A program made the position numbers and the translations under genes. From an uncultured Opitutia bacterium (lineage in GTDB: Bacteria; Verrucomicrobiota; Verrucomicrobiia; Opitutales; Opitutaceae), in assembly GCA_937952235.1 (NCBI GenBank), contig CALFZM010000384.1, positions 1-33,693 of the forward strand: a stretch of 33,693 bases of DNA. The letters run 5' to 3'. Of this stretch, positions 8,025 to 14,610 are shown piece after piece. The stretch's first letter is position 1. Each line of letters begins with the position of its first letter. The notes under the pieces are model-generated. The model was given only the letters and a program-made list of their open reading frames with translations, was not told where the DNA came from and did no database searches.

Positions 8025-8326
8025 AACCGGGGACGTGGTGTTAGACGCTGCCAGGAGGCAATTCTTAGGAAAGAATTTTGCCAGCCCGGGAGGCGAAAGC
8101 CCCTCACTTTTCTTGCGCCGGCGGGAGATCGATGGTGCCGGAATATGCAGTCTCCGCCGTCCTGCATCGCGAAGCGGCTGGCGGGGAGCGAATTGTCTCG
8201 CCCCGCTGGGTCGGCGCCACCGCGTCTGAGGCGGACTCCACGGCATCGTTCGGGCTGCACTCGCCCCCTCAATGGGTCGATTCCCGCACTTGTCGCGGGA
8301 ACGCAGGGCGGCCACAGTTCCGCGCG
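8025..8326. other. Divergent intergenic region between ECF sigma gene and secreted-protein gene
   Basis: This 302-bp stretch separates two divergent genes and must hold both promoters. The only clear structure is the inverted repeat at 8057-8082. Reading frames cross it on both strands, but they are extensions of the flanking genes without recognisable protein features. I see no RNA gene. Confidence 0.6.
8057..8082. promoter_or_regulatory. AT-rich inverted repeat upstream of the ECF sigma gene (candidate operator)
   Basis: GGCAATTCTT-AGGA-AAGAATT-TTGCC forms an inverted repeat interrupted only by two extra bases on one side. It stands out in GC-rich surroundings and sits where a regulator or the sigma factor itself could act. 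No binding protein is known. Confidence 0.4.
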
Positions 8327-8800
8327 ATGCTTCGCTCCCTCCTCCTGTGCTGGATTTTTCTCGCGGCCCTGGCCGGCCTGCGCGCCGCCGACGTCGAATT
8401 GTTGCGGGTCTGGCCGGGCTGGCAGGAAGCGGAGTCGTTTGACCGGATCGCCGAATACTTCGGTGGCGGGGAGAGATCCGGCCGGCAATCGGTACTGCGG
8501 ACCCGGCCGGCAGTGCGCGAGGGCTACTATTTCCTCGTCCGCATCAAGAGCGCCCAGCCCGTCCCGGCGGCAAAATTCGAAGTTCAGGTGATCCGTCCCG
8601 ACGCGACCGAGCCCAAGACCTTTACCTTCGCGGCGGCCGTGCCGGCAAAGGAAACGGTGTTCCAACTCGGCCTCACGGGCCCCGACTGGCCAGGTGGCGC
8701 GAAAGTGAACCCGGTGGCGTGGAAACTTGCGGTGCTGGGCGCCGACGGCCAGGTGCTCGCGGAGCACAAGAGTTTCCTGTGGGAAAAACCGGCGCCGTGA
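8327..8800 (+). CDS. Short secreted protein of unknown function
   Basis: A 157-residue protein starting at the ATG at 8327, which opens a good signal peptide (MLRSLLLCWIFLAALAGLRAAD). The mature 136 residues look like a single beta-sandwich: alternating hydrophobic strands (ADVELLRVWPGW, GYYFLVRIKSAQPVPAAKFEVQVIRP, PKTFTFAAAVPAKETVFQLGL, AWKLAVLGADGQVLAEHKSFLW). I do not recognise the family. It overlaps the following DNA glycosylase gene by 4 bp (GTGA at 8797-8800), so the two are co-translated even though one product is exported and the other is a cytoplasmic repair enzyme; the pairing may simply reflect compact packing. Confidence 0.75.
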   Translation: MLRSLLLCWIFLAALAGLRAADVELLRVWPGWQEAESFDRIAEYFGGGERSGRQSVLRTRPAVREGYYFLVRIKSAQPVPAAKFEVQVIRPDATEPKTFTFAAAVPAKETVFQLGLTGPDWPGGAKVNPVAWKLAVLGADGQVLAEHKSFLWEKPAP

Positions 8801-9708
8801 CTCGCGCGCCCGGCGACGCCTCCTGGTCGGCCTGGCAGCCACTCAAGGGCCTCCCCGCCCTGACGCCGCCCGTGCTGGCGGAAACCCTGGATGGGGGACA
8901 GGCGTTCCGCTGGTACCGGCAATCCGACGGTTCCTGGCAGGGCCAGTGGTCTGAACACGCGGTGCGCGTGCGGGCAGATGCCGCAGGCCGGCTCGGTTGG
9001 TCGGCGCCCGTGGGGTCCGAGGCAGGGGCGCGAGCGGCGGTGCGGGCTTACTTTGCCACGTCCGTCGACTTCGTCGCGCTCGCCGACGCCCTCCCCTGGC
9101 GGAGCGACCCCCACCTCGCACGGTGTCGGGCGGAGTTTCCCGGCCTGCGCCTGCTGCGACAGCCTTTCGGCGAGACGCTGCTAGGCTTCCTGTGCAGCGC
9201 CACGAAGCAAATCGTGCAGATCAAGCAGATGCTGGCCCTGCTCGCCGCGCGCCACGGTGCCGTCACCGCCGCCGCGACGCCCGCCGGCGAAAAGCTGCAC
9301 CGACTGCCGACCTGGCCGGAGATCGCCGCGATCCCCGAGGCCGCGCTCCGAGGCTGCCTGCTGGGATTTCGCGCCCGCTATATCGCGGAGACCGCACGCT
9401 TCCTCGCGGCCAACCCCGGCTGGCTCGAGGCGACGGAAGCGGCGCCCTACGCTGCGGCCAGGGAGCGGCTCTGCACGCTGCCCGGAGTCGGCGGCAAGGT
9501 GGCCGACTGCGTCCTGCTCTTCGGCGCGGGCCGCCTCGAAGCGTTTCCGGTCGACGTGTGGATCCTGAAGACCCTTGCCCGGCGTTACGGCCTCGAAGGC
9601 TGGAAGCCGGCGCAGCTCGCGCAGTTCGGCCGCGCGCACTTCGGCCCGCTGGCGGGTCTGGCCCAGCAGTACCTCTTCGCCTGGGAGCGAAGGCACGGCG
9701 GACGGTGA
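8797..9708 (+). CDS. ogg: OGG1-family 8-oxoguanine DNA glycosylase/lyase (HhH-GPD)
   Basis: A 303-residue protein from the GTG at 8797, which overlaps the previous stop codon. It removes oxidised guanine from DNA and should cleave the abasic site by beta-elimination. Evidence: the OGG1 N-terminal motif LDGGQAFRW (residues 31-39), the helix-hairpin-helix LPGVGGKVADCVLLFG with the Schiff-base Lys at 234, and the catalytic Asp in FPVDVW at 253. Length fits human OGG1 and its bacterial relatives. Oddity: the NNN tripeptide of the classical SxNNNI motif, which includes the estranged-cytosine-contacting Asn, is replaced by TKQ (CSATKQIVQI, 133-142), so damage or opposite-base preference may differ. 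An in-frame ATG at 8719 exists but would add 26 unmatched residues. Downstream is a long hairpin shared with the convergent gloA-like gene. Confidence 0.88.
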   Translation: MTRAPGDASWSAWQPLKGLPALTPPVLAETLDGGQAFRWYRQSDGSWQGQWSEHAVRVRADAAGRLGWSAPVGSEAGARAAVRAYFATSVDFVALADALPWRSDPHLARCRAEFPGLRLLRQPFGETLLGFLCSATKQIVQIKQMLALLAARHGAVTAAATPAGEKLHRLPTWPEIAAIPEAALRGCLLGFRARYIAETARFLAANPGWLEATEAAPYAAARERLCTLPGVGGKVADCVLLFGAGRLEAFPVDVWILKTLARRYGLEGWKPAQLAQFGRAHFGPLAGLAQQYLFAWERRHGGR

Positions 9709-9709
9709 G

Positions 9710-9775
9710 CCGGGTGAAACCACGAAAACCACGGCACGTTTTCGTGTGTTCCGTGTGTTTCGTGGTTCACCCCGG
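9710..9775. terminator. Long hairpin between convergent genes, likely bidirectional terminator
   Basis: An inverted repeat with arms of about 26 bp: CCGGGTGAAACCACGAAAA on the left and TTTCGTGGTTCACCCCGG on the right, with a TTTTCGTGTG loop region. It fills the gap between the stop codons of the glycosylase (9708) and the leftward VOC gene (9800). There is no long T-run, but T-rich and A-rich arms face both ways. CCACGAAAA/TTTCGTGG repeats of this kind recur in Verrucomicrobiota genomes in my recollection. Confidence 0.6.
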
Positions 9776-9799
9776 TTCGACGCCTCGGGTGGTACCGTC

Positions 9800-10180
9800 T
9801 TACCTCGCGCGCTGGATCAGTTCGACTTCGTAGCCCTCGGGCGCGTCGATGAAGGCGATGAGCGAGCCGCTGCCCGTGGGCGTGGGACCGTCGCTGAGCT
9901 TGTAGCCCTTCGCCTCGAGCTGGCGCGTGAACGCGGCGAGGTCCTCGACCTCGAAGGCGAGGTGCATCAGGTCGGGCTGCACCTGCACGCCGGGGCTGTT
10001 GGGCAGCTGGCAGATTTCGATTTCCTCGTCGCTGTTGGGCGTGGCGAGGAACACGATCTGCGCCCCGCGCGGGGACACGCTGCGCCGCGCGACCTTCAGC
10101 TCGAGCGCCTCCTGGTAGAACTTCACGGTGCGCTCGAGATCGTTCACCCGCATCCGGGTATGCAGAAGTTTTTTGACCAT
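9800..10180 (-). CDS. gloA: VOC-family protein, probable glyoxalase I (lactoylglutathione lyase)
   Basis: A 126-residue protein starting at the ATG at 10180 (the frame extends upstream without homology). Glyoxalase I isomerises the hemithioacetal of methylglyoxal and a thiol to the lactoyl thioester. The opening KLLHTRMRVNDLERTVKFYQEALELKV is characteristic, and the four metal ligands fall in register with E. coli GloA: His7, Glu55 (EIEICQL), His73 (LMHLAFEVED) and Glu120 (GYEVELIQ). Length is close to the 135 residues of E. coli GloA. The thiol cofactor in this lineage is uncertain, so another VOC activity such as methylmalonyl-CoA epimerase remains possible, though the PEGYEVELI ending favours glyoxalase. 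It diverges from the dehydratase gene with 49 bp between starts. Confidence 0.83.
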   Translation of the reverse strand: MVKKLLHTRMRVNDLERTVKFYQEALELKVARRSVSPRGAQIVFLATPNSDEEIEICQLPNSPGVQVQPDLMHLAFEVEDLAAFTRQLEAKGYKLSDGPTPTGSGSLIAFIDAPEGYEVELIQRAR

Positions 10181-10229
10181 GCGGGAAGTTTGCGTGCGGC
10201 CCTCCGGCCGCGCAAGCTGCGCCGCCACC

Positions 10230-11180
10230 ATGCCTCCGGACTTCGCCGCCCTGCGCGCCGCCCACGAACGCATCCGTCCCCACGTCCATCGCACGCCGGT
10301 GCTGACCTCGGCCCGGCTCGATGCCGCCGCCGGCGGCCACCTCCACTTCAAGTGCGAGAACTTCCAGAAGGCGGGCGCGTTCAAGTCGCGCGGCGCGGTC
10401 AACGCCGTGTTCGCCCTCGACGCCGCGACCGCCGCCCGCGGGGTGGCCACGCATTCCTCCGGCAACCACGCCGCGGCGCTGGCCCGCGCGGCGGGACTGC
10501 GCGGCATCCCCGCCCATATCGTGATGCCGTCGAACTCCTCGAAGGCGAAGGTCCGCGCCGTCGAGGGCTACGGCGGCCGGCTCACCTTCTGCGCGCCGAC
10601 CCAGGCGGCGCGGGAGGAAACCTGCCGGCGGATCGTCGAGGAAACGGGCGCGACCCTCGTGCACCCCTACGAGAACGAAGCCGTGATCGCGGGCCAGGGC
10701 ACGGCCGCGATCGAGCTGCTGCAGGACACGCCGCCGCTCGACCTGATCCTGTGCCCGGTCGGCGGCGGCGGCCTGCTCGCCGGCACCGCGATCGCCGCGC
10801 GCGAGCTCGCCCCCGGTATCCGGATCGTGGCGACGGAGCCGGCCGAGGCGGCCGACACCTGGCGCTCGTTCCGGGCCGGCGAAATCGTGCCGCTGGAGCG
10901 GACAACGACCATCGCCGACGGCCTGCGCACCACGATCGGCCGGCCGAATTTCGCCCTCGCCCGGCGGCTGGTCGACGAGGTCGTGATCGTGAGCGAGGAG
11001 GCGATCGTCGCCGCGATGCGCACCCTGTGGGAGACCTTGAAGATCGTGGTCGAGCCCTCGGCCGCCGTGCCGTATGCGGCCGTGCTCGAGGGCCGCGTGC
11101 CGCTCGCCGGGCGCCACGCCGGGCTGATCCTGACCGGCGGCAACGTCGATCTCGACGCCCTGCCCTGGCGCACTCCCTGA
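10230..11180 (+). CDS. PLP-dependent threonine/serine dehydratase or serine racemase
   Basis: A 316-residue fold-type II PLP enzyme. It deaminates threonine or serine to the 2-oxoacid, or racemises serine. The Schiff-base lysine is Lys52 in the AGAFKSRGAV motif, the substrate loop SSGNHAAALA matches SSGNHxQ of the family, and the phosphate-binding glycine loop VGGGGLLAG is present. The C-terminal ACT-like regulatory domain of biosynthetic IlvA is absent, so it is the short catabolic TdcB or serine-racemase type. The ATG at 10230 fits homologous length; the frame is open earlier. The TGA stop (11178-11180) is immediately followed by the end of intergenic repeat D (GCGGACTC). Choosing between dehydratase and racemase is not possible from sequence. 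Confidence 0.86.
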   Translation: MPPDFAALRAAHERIRPHVHRTPVLTSARLDAAAGGHLHFKCENFQKAGAFKSRGAVNAVFALDAATAARGVATHSSGNHAAALARAAGLRGIPAHIVMPSNSSKAKVRAVEGYGGRLTFCAPTQAAREETCRRIVEETGATLVHPYENEAVIAGQGTAAIELLQDTPPLDLILCPVGGGGLLAGTAIAARELAPGIRIVATEPAEAADTWRSFRAGEIVPLERTTTIADGLRTTIGRPNFALARRLVDEVVIVSEEAIVAAMRTLWETLKIVVEPSAAVPYAAVLEGRVPLAGRHAGLILTGGNVDLDALPWRTP

Positions 11181-11181
11181 G

Positions 11182-11326
11182 CGGACTCATGCCGTTGCGG
11201 TGGAGCCGCCTGTCTCCAGCCGGCTGACGTGCGACGGACCGGTTCGCCGCGGCTGGAGGACAAGCCGCTCCACCTTTCCGTGCGGCGGTTCTCAGGGCTG
11301 ATTCGAAGTCCCACGGCATGGGTCCG
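11182..11326 (+). repeat. Intergenic element, copy D (full length, 145 bp, with terminal inverted repeats)
   Basis: This is the clearest copy. The ends CGGACTCATGCCGT (11182-11195) and ACGGCATGGGTCCG (11313-11326) are inverted repeats matching at 13 of 14 positions. Inside, the core 11199-11274 runs from GGTGGAGC to GCTCCACC with two hairpin arms around a CGACGGACCGGT centre, then the tail CCGTGCGGCGGTTCTCAGGG. No reading frame of its own is supported, so it would need enzymes supplied in trans if mobile. It fills most of the space between the dehydratase and the esterase genes. Confidence 0.82.
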
Positions 11327-11459
11327 GCTGCGTGTTCGCGGCGCGGGACCGCCGCGAAGCCGGCGGAGCGCCGCCCTCCGGAAGTCCCCGCCTCGCGCGG
11401 CGCTCGTTTTTCCGTGGCCTCCGGGGAGTTCGCGGGCCACCGTCCCGCTCTTCCCACGC

Positions 11460-12197
11460 ATGAAAACGCTGCCCGCCTTGCTCGCGTTCCTGACCACCCT
11501 GCTCGCGGCGGCCTCCGGCATCGCCGCGCCCACGGTGTTCCTGATCGGCGACTCCACCATGGCCGCCTACGGCCCCGACCGGCCGACGTGGGGCTGGGGC
11601 ATGGCCGTCCAGGATCTGCTCCGCCCGCCCGCGACGGTGGAAAACCACGCCGCCAGCGGGCGCAGCACGAAGAGTTTCATCGCCGAAGGCCGCTGGGACA
11701 AAGTCCGCGCCGGACTGATGACAGGCGACTTCGTGCTGATCCAGTTTGCGCACAACGACGAGAAGAAGGAGGACCCGAAGCGGTACACGGATCCGGCGAC
11801 GTCGTTTCGCGACAACCTGCGCCGCTTCATCCGGGAGACGCGCGAACGCGGTGCGACGCCCCTGCTCGCAACCCCGGTGAGCCGGCGGAAATTCAACGCG
11901 CAGGGCAAACTGACGCCGACGCACGGCGCGTATCCAGACGCCGTACGCGCCGTGGCCTCCGAAGAGCAGGTGCCGCTGATCGACCTCGAGCGCTCGACCC
12001 TGCGCTGGCTCGAGCAGTCCGGCGCCGAACCCTCGAAGCGCTTCTTCGTCTGGCTGGCGCCCGGCGTGCACCCGAAATTCCCGGAGGGCAGCAAGGACGA
12101 CACGCACTTCGTCGAGGCCGGAGCCCGGGCGGTGGCCGCGCTGGCCGCCGACGAGATCAAGTCCAAGCACCTGCCGCTGGCGCCCTGGCTCAAATAG
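11460..12197 (+). CDS. Secreted SGNH hydrolase, rhamnogalacturonan acetylesterase-like (CE12)
   Basis: A 245-residue protein starting at the ATG at 11460, which opens a signal peptide (MKTLPALLAFLTTLLAAASGIAAP). It should remove acetyl groups from rhamnogalacturonan or related pectin in the periplasm or outside. Motifs are those of the RGAE/YesT group: FLIGDSTMAAY with nucleophile Ser32, WGWGM, ENHAASGRSTKSF, FVLIQFAHND with Asn99, and DDTHFVEAGA with Asp213 and His216. Length fits the family. The presence of L-rhamnose mutarotase 270 bp away on the other strand supports a rhamnose-containing polymer. Acetylxylan or other acetylated glycans are alternatives. Confidence 0.85.
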   Translation: MKTLPALLAFLTTLLAAASGIAAPTVFLIGDSTMAAYGPDRPTWGWGMAVQDLLRPPATVENHAASGRSTKSFIAEGRWDKVRAGLMTGDFVLIQFAHNDEKKEDPKRYTDPATSFRDNLRRFIRETRERGATPLLATPVSRRKFNAQGKLTPTHGAYPDAVRAVASEEQVPLIDLERSTLRWLEQSGAEPSKRFFVWLAPGVHPKFPEGSKDDTHFVEAGARAVAALAADEIKSKHLPLAPWLK

Positions 12198-12236
12198 CCC
12201 GCCTTCAGGCGCCAGCGCCGCGAAACGATCCGGCCG

Positions 12237-12268
12237 GGTGGCGCCGCTCGTCCCAGACGGCTGAGCGG
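12237..12268 (+). repeat. Left half of an interrupted intergenic element (copy F)
   Basis: GGTGGCGCCGCTCGTCCCAG and the following ACGGCTGA match the left arm of the repeat family. The right arm is found 150 bp further on at 12415-12455, with copy E lying inverted in between. Confidence 0.55.
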
Positions 12269-12408
12269 ACTCGAGCAGTGGGCCTTCAAATCAGCCGTGA
12301 AAACGGCCGCACTGAAAGCTGGAGCGGCTCGTCCTCAAGCTGCTGCGGACCGGTCCGTCGCACGTCAGCCGCCTGGGGACAGGCTGCTCCACCGCCACGG
12401 CATCATTC
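12264..12408 (-). repeat. Intergenic element, copy E (inverted, inside copy F)
   Basis: Reading the minus strand, this copy shows GATGCCGTGGCGG, core GGTGGAGCAGCCTGTCCCCA (core 12319-12393), the CGACGGACCGGTCCG centre, CAGCAGCTTGAGGACGAGCC and the tail CAGTGCGGCCGTTTTCACGG. It ends in GAGTCCGCTCAG, the same end as copies C and D. It is about as long as copy D and sits between two halves of another copy. Confidence 0.78.
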
Positions 12409-12414
12409 CCCCGA

Positions 12415-12455
12415 CCGATCGGTCCCCGGCGGATCGAGGACGAGCCGCTCCACCA
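12415..12455 (+). repeat. Right half of the interrupted intergenic element (copy F)
   Basis: CGATCGGTCCCCGGCGGATC, then GAGGACGAGCCGCTCCACC, matches the centre and right arm of copies C and D. Together with 12237-12268 it rebuilds one element once copy E is removed. Confidence 0.55.
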
Positions 12456-12468
12456 CGCCGTGCCGCCG

Positions 12469-12783
12469 TCAGTCGAGGTGAAACACTTCCTTCAGCCCGC
12501 GGGAGACCGGGCTGTGGTCGGGGTGGGACGGCATGACGTCGGCCATGTGCTTCCACCAGCGGCGGCACACGTCCGTCCGGGCGATGGCATCCCAGCGGGC
12601 TTCGTCCTCGACTTCCACGTACGCAAAGAGCTGCCGGGTCTCCTCGTGGAGGAAGATGGAATAGTTGTGCACGCCCTGCGCCTTCAGCACGGCGGCGAGT
12701 TCGGCCCAGACCGGCTGGTGTCTCCGCGCGTACTCGGTCTCGGCGCCGGCGTGCACGCTCATGACGAAGGCTTTTCGGATCAT
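12469..12783 (-). CDS. rhaM: L-rhamnose mutarotase
   Basis: A 104-residue protein, the same length as E. coli RhaM. It interconverts the alpha and beta anomers of L-rhamnose so that the isomerase gets its preferred form. The match is visible along the whole chain: MIRKAFVM start, EYARRHQPVWAELAAVLKAQGVHNYSIF, the conserved TDVCRRWWKHMADVMP, HPDHSPVSRGLKEVF end. The active-site His in RRH (residue 22) and the Trp-Trp pair are present. The gene begins 8 bp downstream of a secreted gluzincin-like gene on the same strand, so it is probably read from the same message. Rhamnose isomerase, kinase and aldolase genes are not in this window. Confidence 0.95.
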   Translation of the reverse strand: MIRKAFVMSVHAGAETEYARRHQPVWAELAAVLKAQGVHNYSIFLHEETRQLFAYVEVEDEARWDAIARTDVCRRWWKHMADVMPSHPDHSPVSRGLKEVFHLD

Positions 12784-12791
12784 GGCGGGAT

Positions 12792-14501
12792 TCAGCGCAG
12801 GAGGTACGGCTTGGTGGTCTCGGGCGTGGGGGCGTCGTCGTCCTTCTTCGTCGCGGCCGGGGTCGCCGGATCGTACACGCCCGCGAGCAGTTGGAAACGG
12901 TCCCGTTCGCCGGCGTCCTGGGCGACACGCGCGCCGAGCTTCGCCACGGCGGCGGCCTCGGCGGGGAAGCCGCGCTTGCCGGCGAGCAGCGTCACTTCCA
13001 TGAGCAGCGCGGTGTCGCGCGGGAAGAGGCGGACGCCCTGGAGCGCCACCTCGAGGTGCTCGCGCAGCGGCGGGACGACGGAGAGCGCCCAGGTCTCGGC
13101 GATCAACCGGTATACGTCGGCCAGCGGCGGACGCTGCGAGCGCGCGGTGAAGAGAGGTCCGAGCACGGATGAAACCTGCGCCTCGCTGAGGCGGCCTTCC
13201 CGCGCTCCGGGCGCCGACTTGGCGGCGCTGAAGCGCAGGCGGGCAAGTTCCAGGTAGGCGCGCGCGCGGTCGACCTTGGCACCGGCGGCGGCCTCGAGGA
13301 ACTTCTGCGCGCGCTCGTTCTCGCCGGCCTCGCGCTCGTCGAGGCCGATGGCGGCGAGCAGGCGCGGGTCGCGTTCGCCGCGGACATAAGGGGCGATGAG
13401 CACATTGCGGGCGGCGTCACCGTATCCGCCCAGCCGCAACACCTCACCCTTGATCCGGCCGACGTGGGCGTCGGGCGCGGCCCGCAGTTCGACGGGAGGC
13501 GGCTCCGGCAGTTCCTGGCCCTTCTTCGCCCGGAATTCCGTCTTCTTGTACGCCGTAAATTCGACGTAGCCGCGCAGCTCGGTCGCGAACTGGCTGTAGG
13601 TGCGGTTGAAGCACTCCTTGAAGAGCTGTTCGGTGGGCTCCTCGTTTTCCAGCCGCCGCACGAATTGCAGGAACGGCTTCTGGTACTTCTGGCCGTGGCT
13701 GTAGAGGCTGAAGTGCACGAAGGCATAGCACTGCGCGGCCCAGAACGGGGAACGGGAGCGCGGGCCCTTGGCGGCGAGCATTTCCCTGAACGGCATCAGC
13801 GCCCGGCGGGCGAGCAGGCGGTTGAAGTCTCCCACCTTCTCGGCGCCGAAGCCGTCGCCAATCTGGCCGAATGTGATGTGCTTCTTGTCGAACTCCGTCG
13901 CGGCGAAGAGTTGCACGAGACCTTCCTCGAACCAGGGCGGCGCCTTGTCGCCGAGCTGGCGCCGGATCAGGAAACGAAAGTACGCGGCGTAGAACGCGCG
14001 ATAGGGGTCCGATTCGAGGCGCGTGTCGTTGTCGACCTGGAGCTCCGGCAGCGCGAAATCGATCACGATCGCGGCCCGCTCCGCGTTCTTGAAGAACAGG
14101 CTGTTGGTGCCGTAGCGCTCGACCTGCCGGTCCCGCGGCAGAAACTCTTCGAACCCGTCGCCCCGACCGCAGAGAATCAGCGCGGTGGGCACGGGCGTGT
14201 ATGCACTCGCGATGCCCGGCATGATCGCCGTCACGACGTCCTGCAGGAGAAGAAAATCGCGCACGAACCGCTTCGTCTCGCGCTCCGAGATCCGCGACAG
14301 GATCTCGAAGCCCGGCACCTCCGCGTAGAGCCACTTTTCCGGCGGCGGGAGGAGGCGGCTGTCCTTCACTTCGAACTTGGGCAGCTCGACGACGGGGCCC
14401 TCGACGACCGGCGTGGCGGCAGCGTGAAGGAAGGCGGGGGCGACGAATGCAGTCGTCGCAAACAACCAGGCCAGCAGCCGGGCGGAAACGTCTGGGTTCA
14501 T
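12792..14501 (-). CDS. Secreted gluzincin-like (peptidase MA-related) protein lacking HExxH, paralogue 2
   Basis: A 569-residue protein starting at the ATG at 14501, with signal peptide (LLAWLFATTAFVAPAFLHAAA). The mature N-terminus carries VVELPKFEVKDSRLLPPPEKW, then a globular region. APPWFEEGLVQLF (188-200) resembles the WxxEG helix of peptidase MA/DUF1570 gluzincins, where Glu is the third zinc ligand. The segment that should hold HExxH (about 168-180) reads RAFYAAYFRFLIR and has no His, and no HExxH occurs anywhere else. The C-terminal third (IKGEVLRLGGYGDAARNVLIAPYVRGERDPRLLAAIGL...) looks like TPR-type helices. It is a paralogue of the upstream gene and is followed at 8 bp by rhaM. The most likely reading is a non-catalytic binding or scaffold protein; the fold assignment is inference. 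Confidence 0.75.
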   Translation of the reverse strand: MNPDVSARLLAWLFATTAFVAPAFLHAAATPVVEGPVVELPKFEVKDSRLLPPPEKWLYAEVPGFEILSRISERETKRFVRDFLLLQDVVTAIMPGIASAYTPVPTALILCGRGDGFEEFLPRDRQVERYGTNSLFFKNAERAAIVIDFALPELQVDNDTRLESDPYRAFYAAYFRFLIRRQLGDKAPPWFEEGLVQLFAATEFDKKHITFGQIGDGFGAEKVGDFNRLLARRALMPFREMLAAKGPRSRSPFWAAQCYAFVHFSLYSHGQKYQKPFLQFVRRLENEEPTEQLFKECFNRTYSQFATELRGYVEFTAYKKTEFRAKKGQELPEPPPVELRAAPDAHVGRIKGEVLRLGGYGDAARNVLIAPYVRGERDPRLLAAIGLDEREAGENERAQKFLEAAAGAKVDRARAYLELARLRFSAAKSAPGAREGRLSEAQVSSVLGPLFTARSQRPPLADVYRLIAETWALSVVPPLREHLEVALQGVRLFPRDTALLMEVTLLAGKRGFPAEAAAVAKLGARVAQDAGERDRFQLLAGVYDPATPAATKKDDDAPTPETTKPYLLR

Positions 14502-14610
14502 GCAGTCAGGGGCAAAAAGGTCGGGGCAATTCGGAAATCCAGCCCTCGAAGGCGGCGCCGCCGGGCTGGTCGATCGGTGACAGGGAAACTCGGTGGCCGG
14601 GGAGCCGCGT

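Noticed and set aside
9575..11227. 550-codon plus-strand frame and a 510-codon minus-strand frame over the VOC and dehydratase genes
   Set aside because: Both overlap genes with intact catalytic motifs and show low-complexity Arg/Ala/Pro composition typical of out-of-frame reading.
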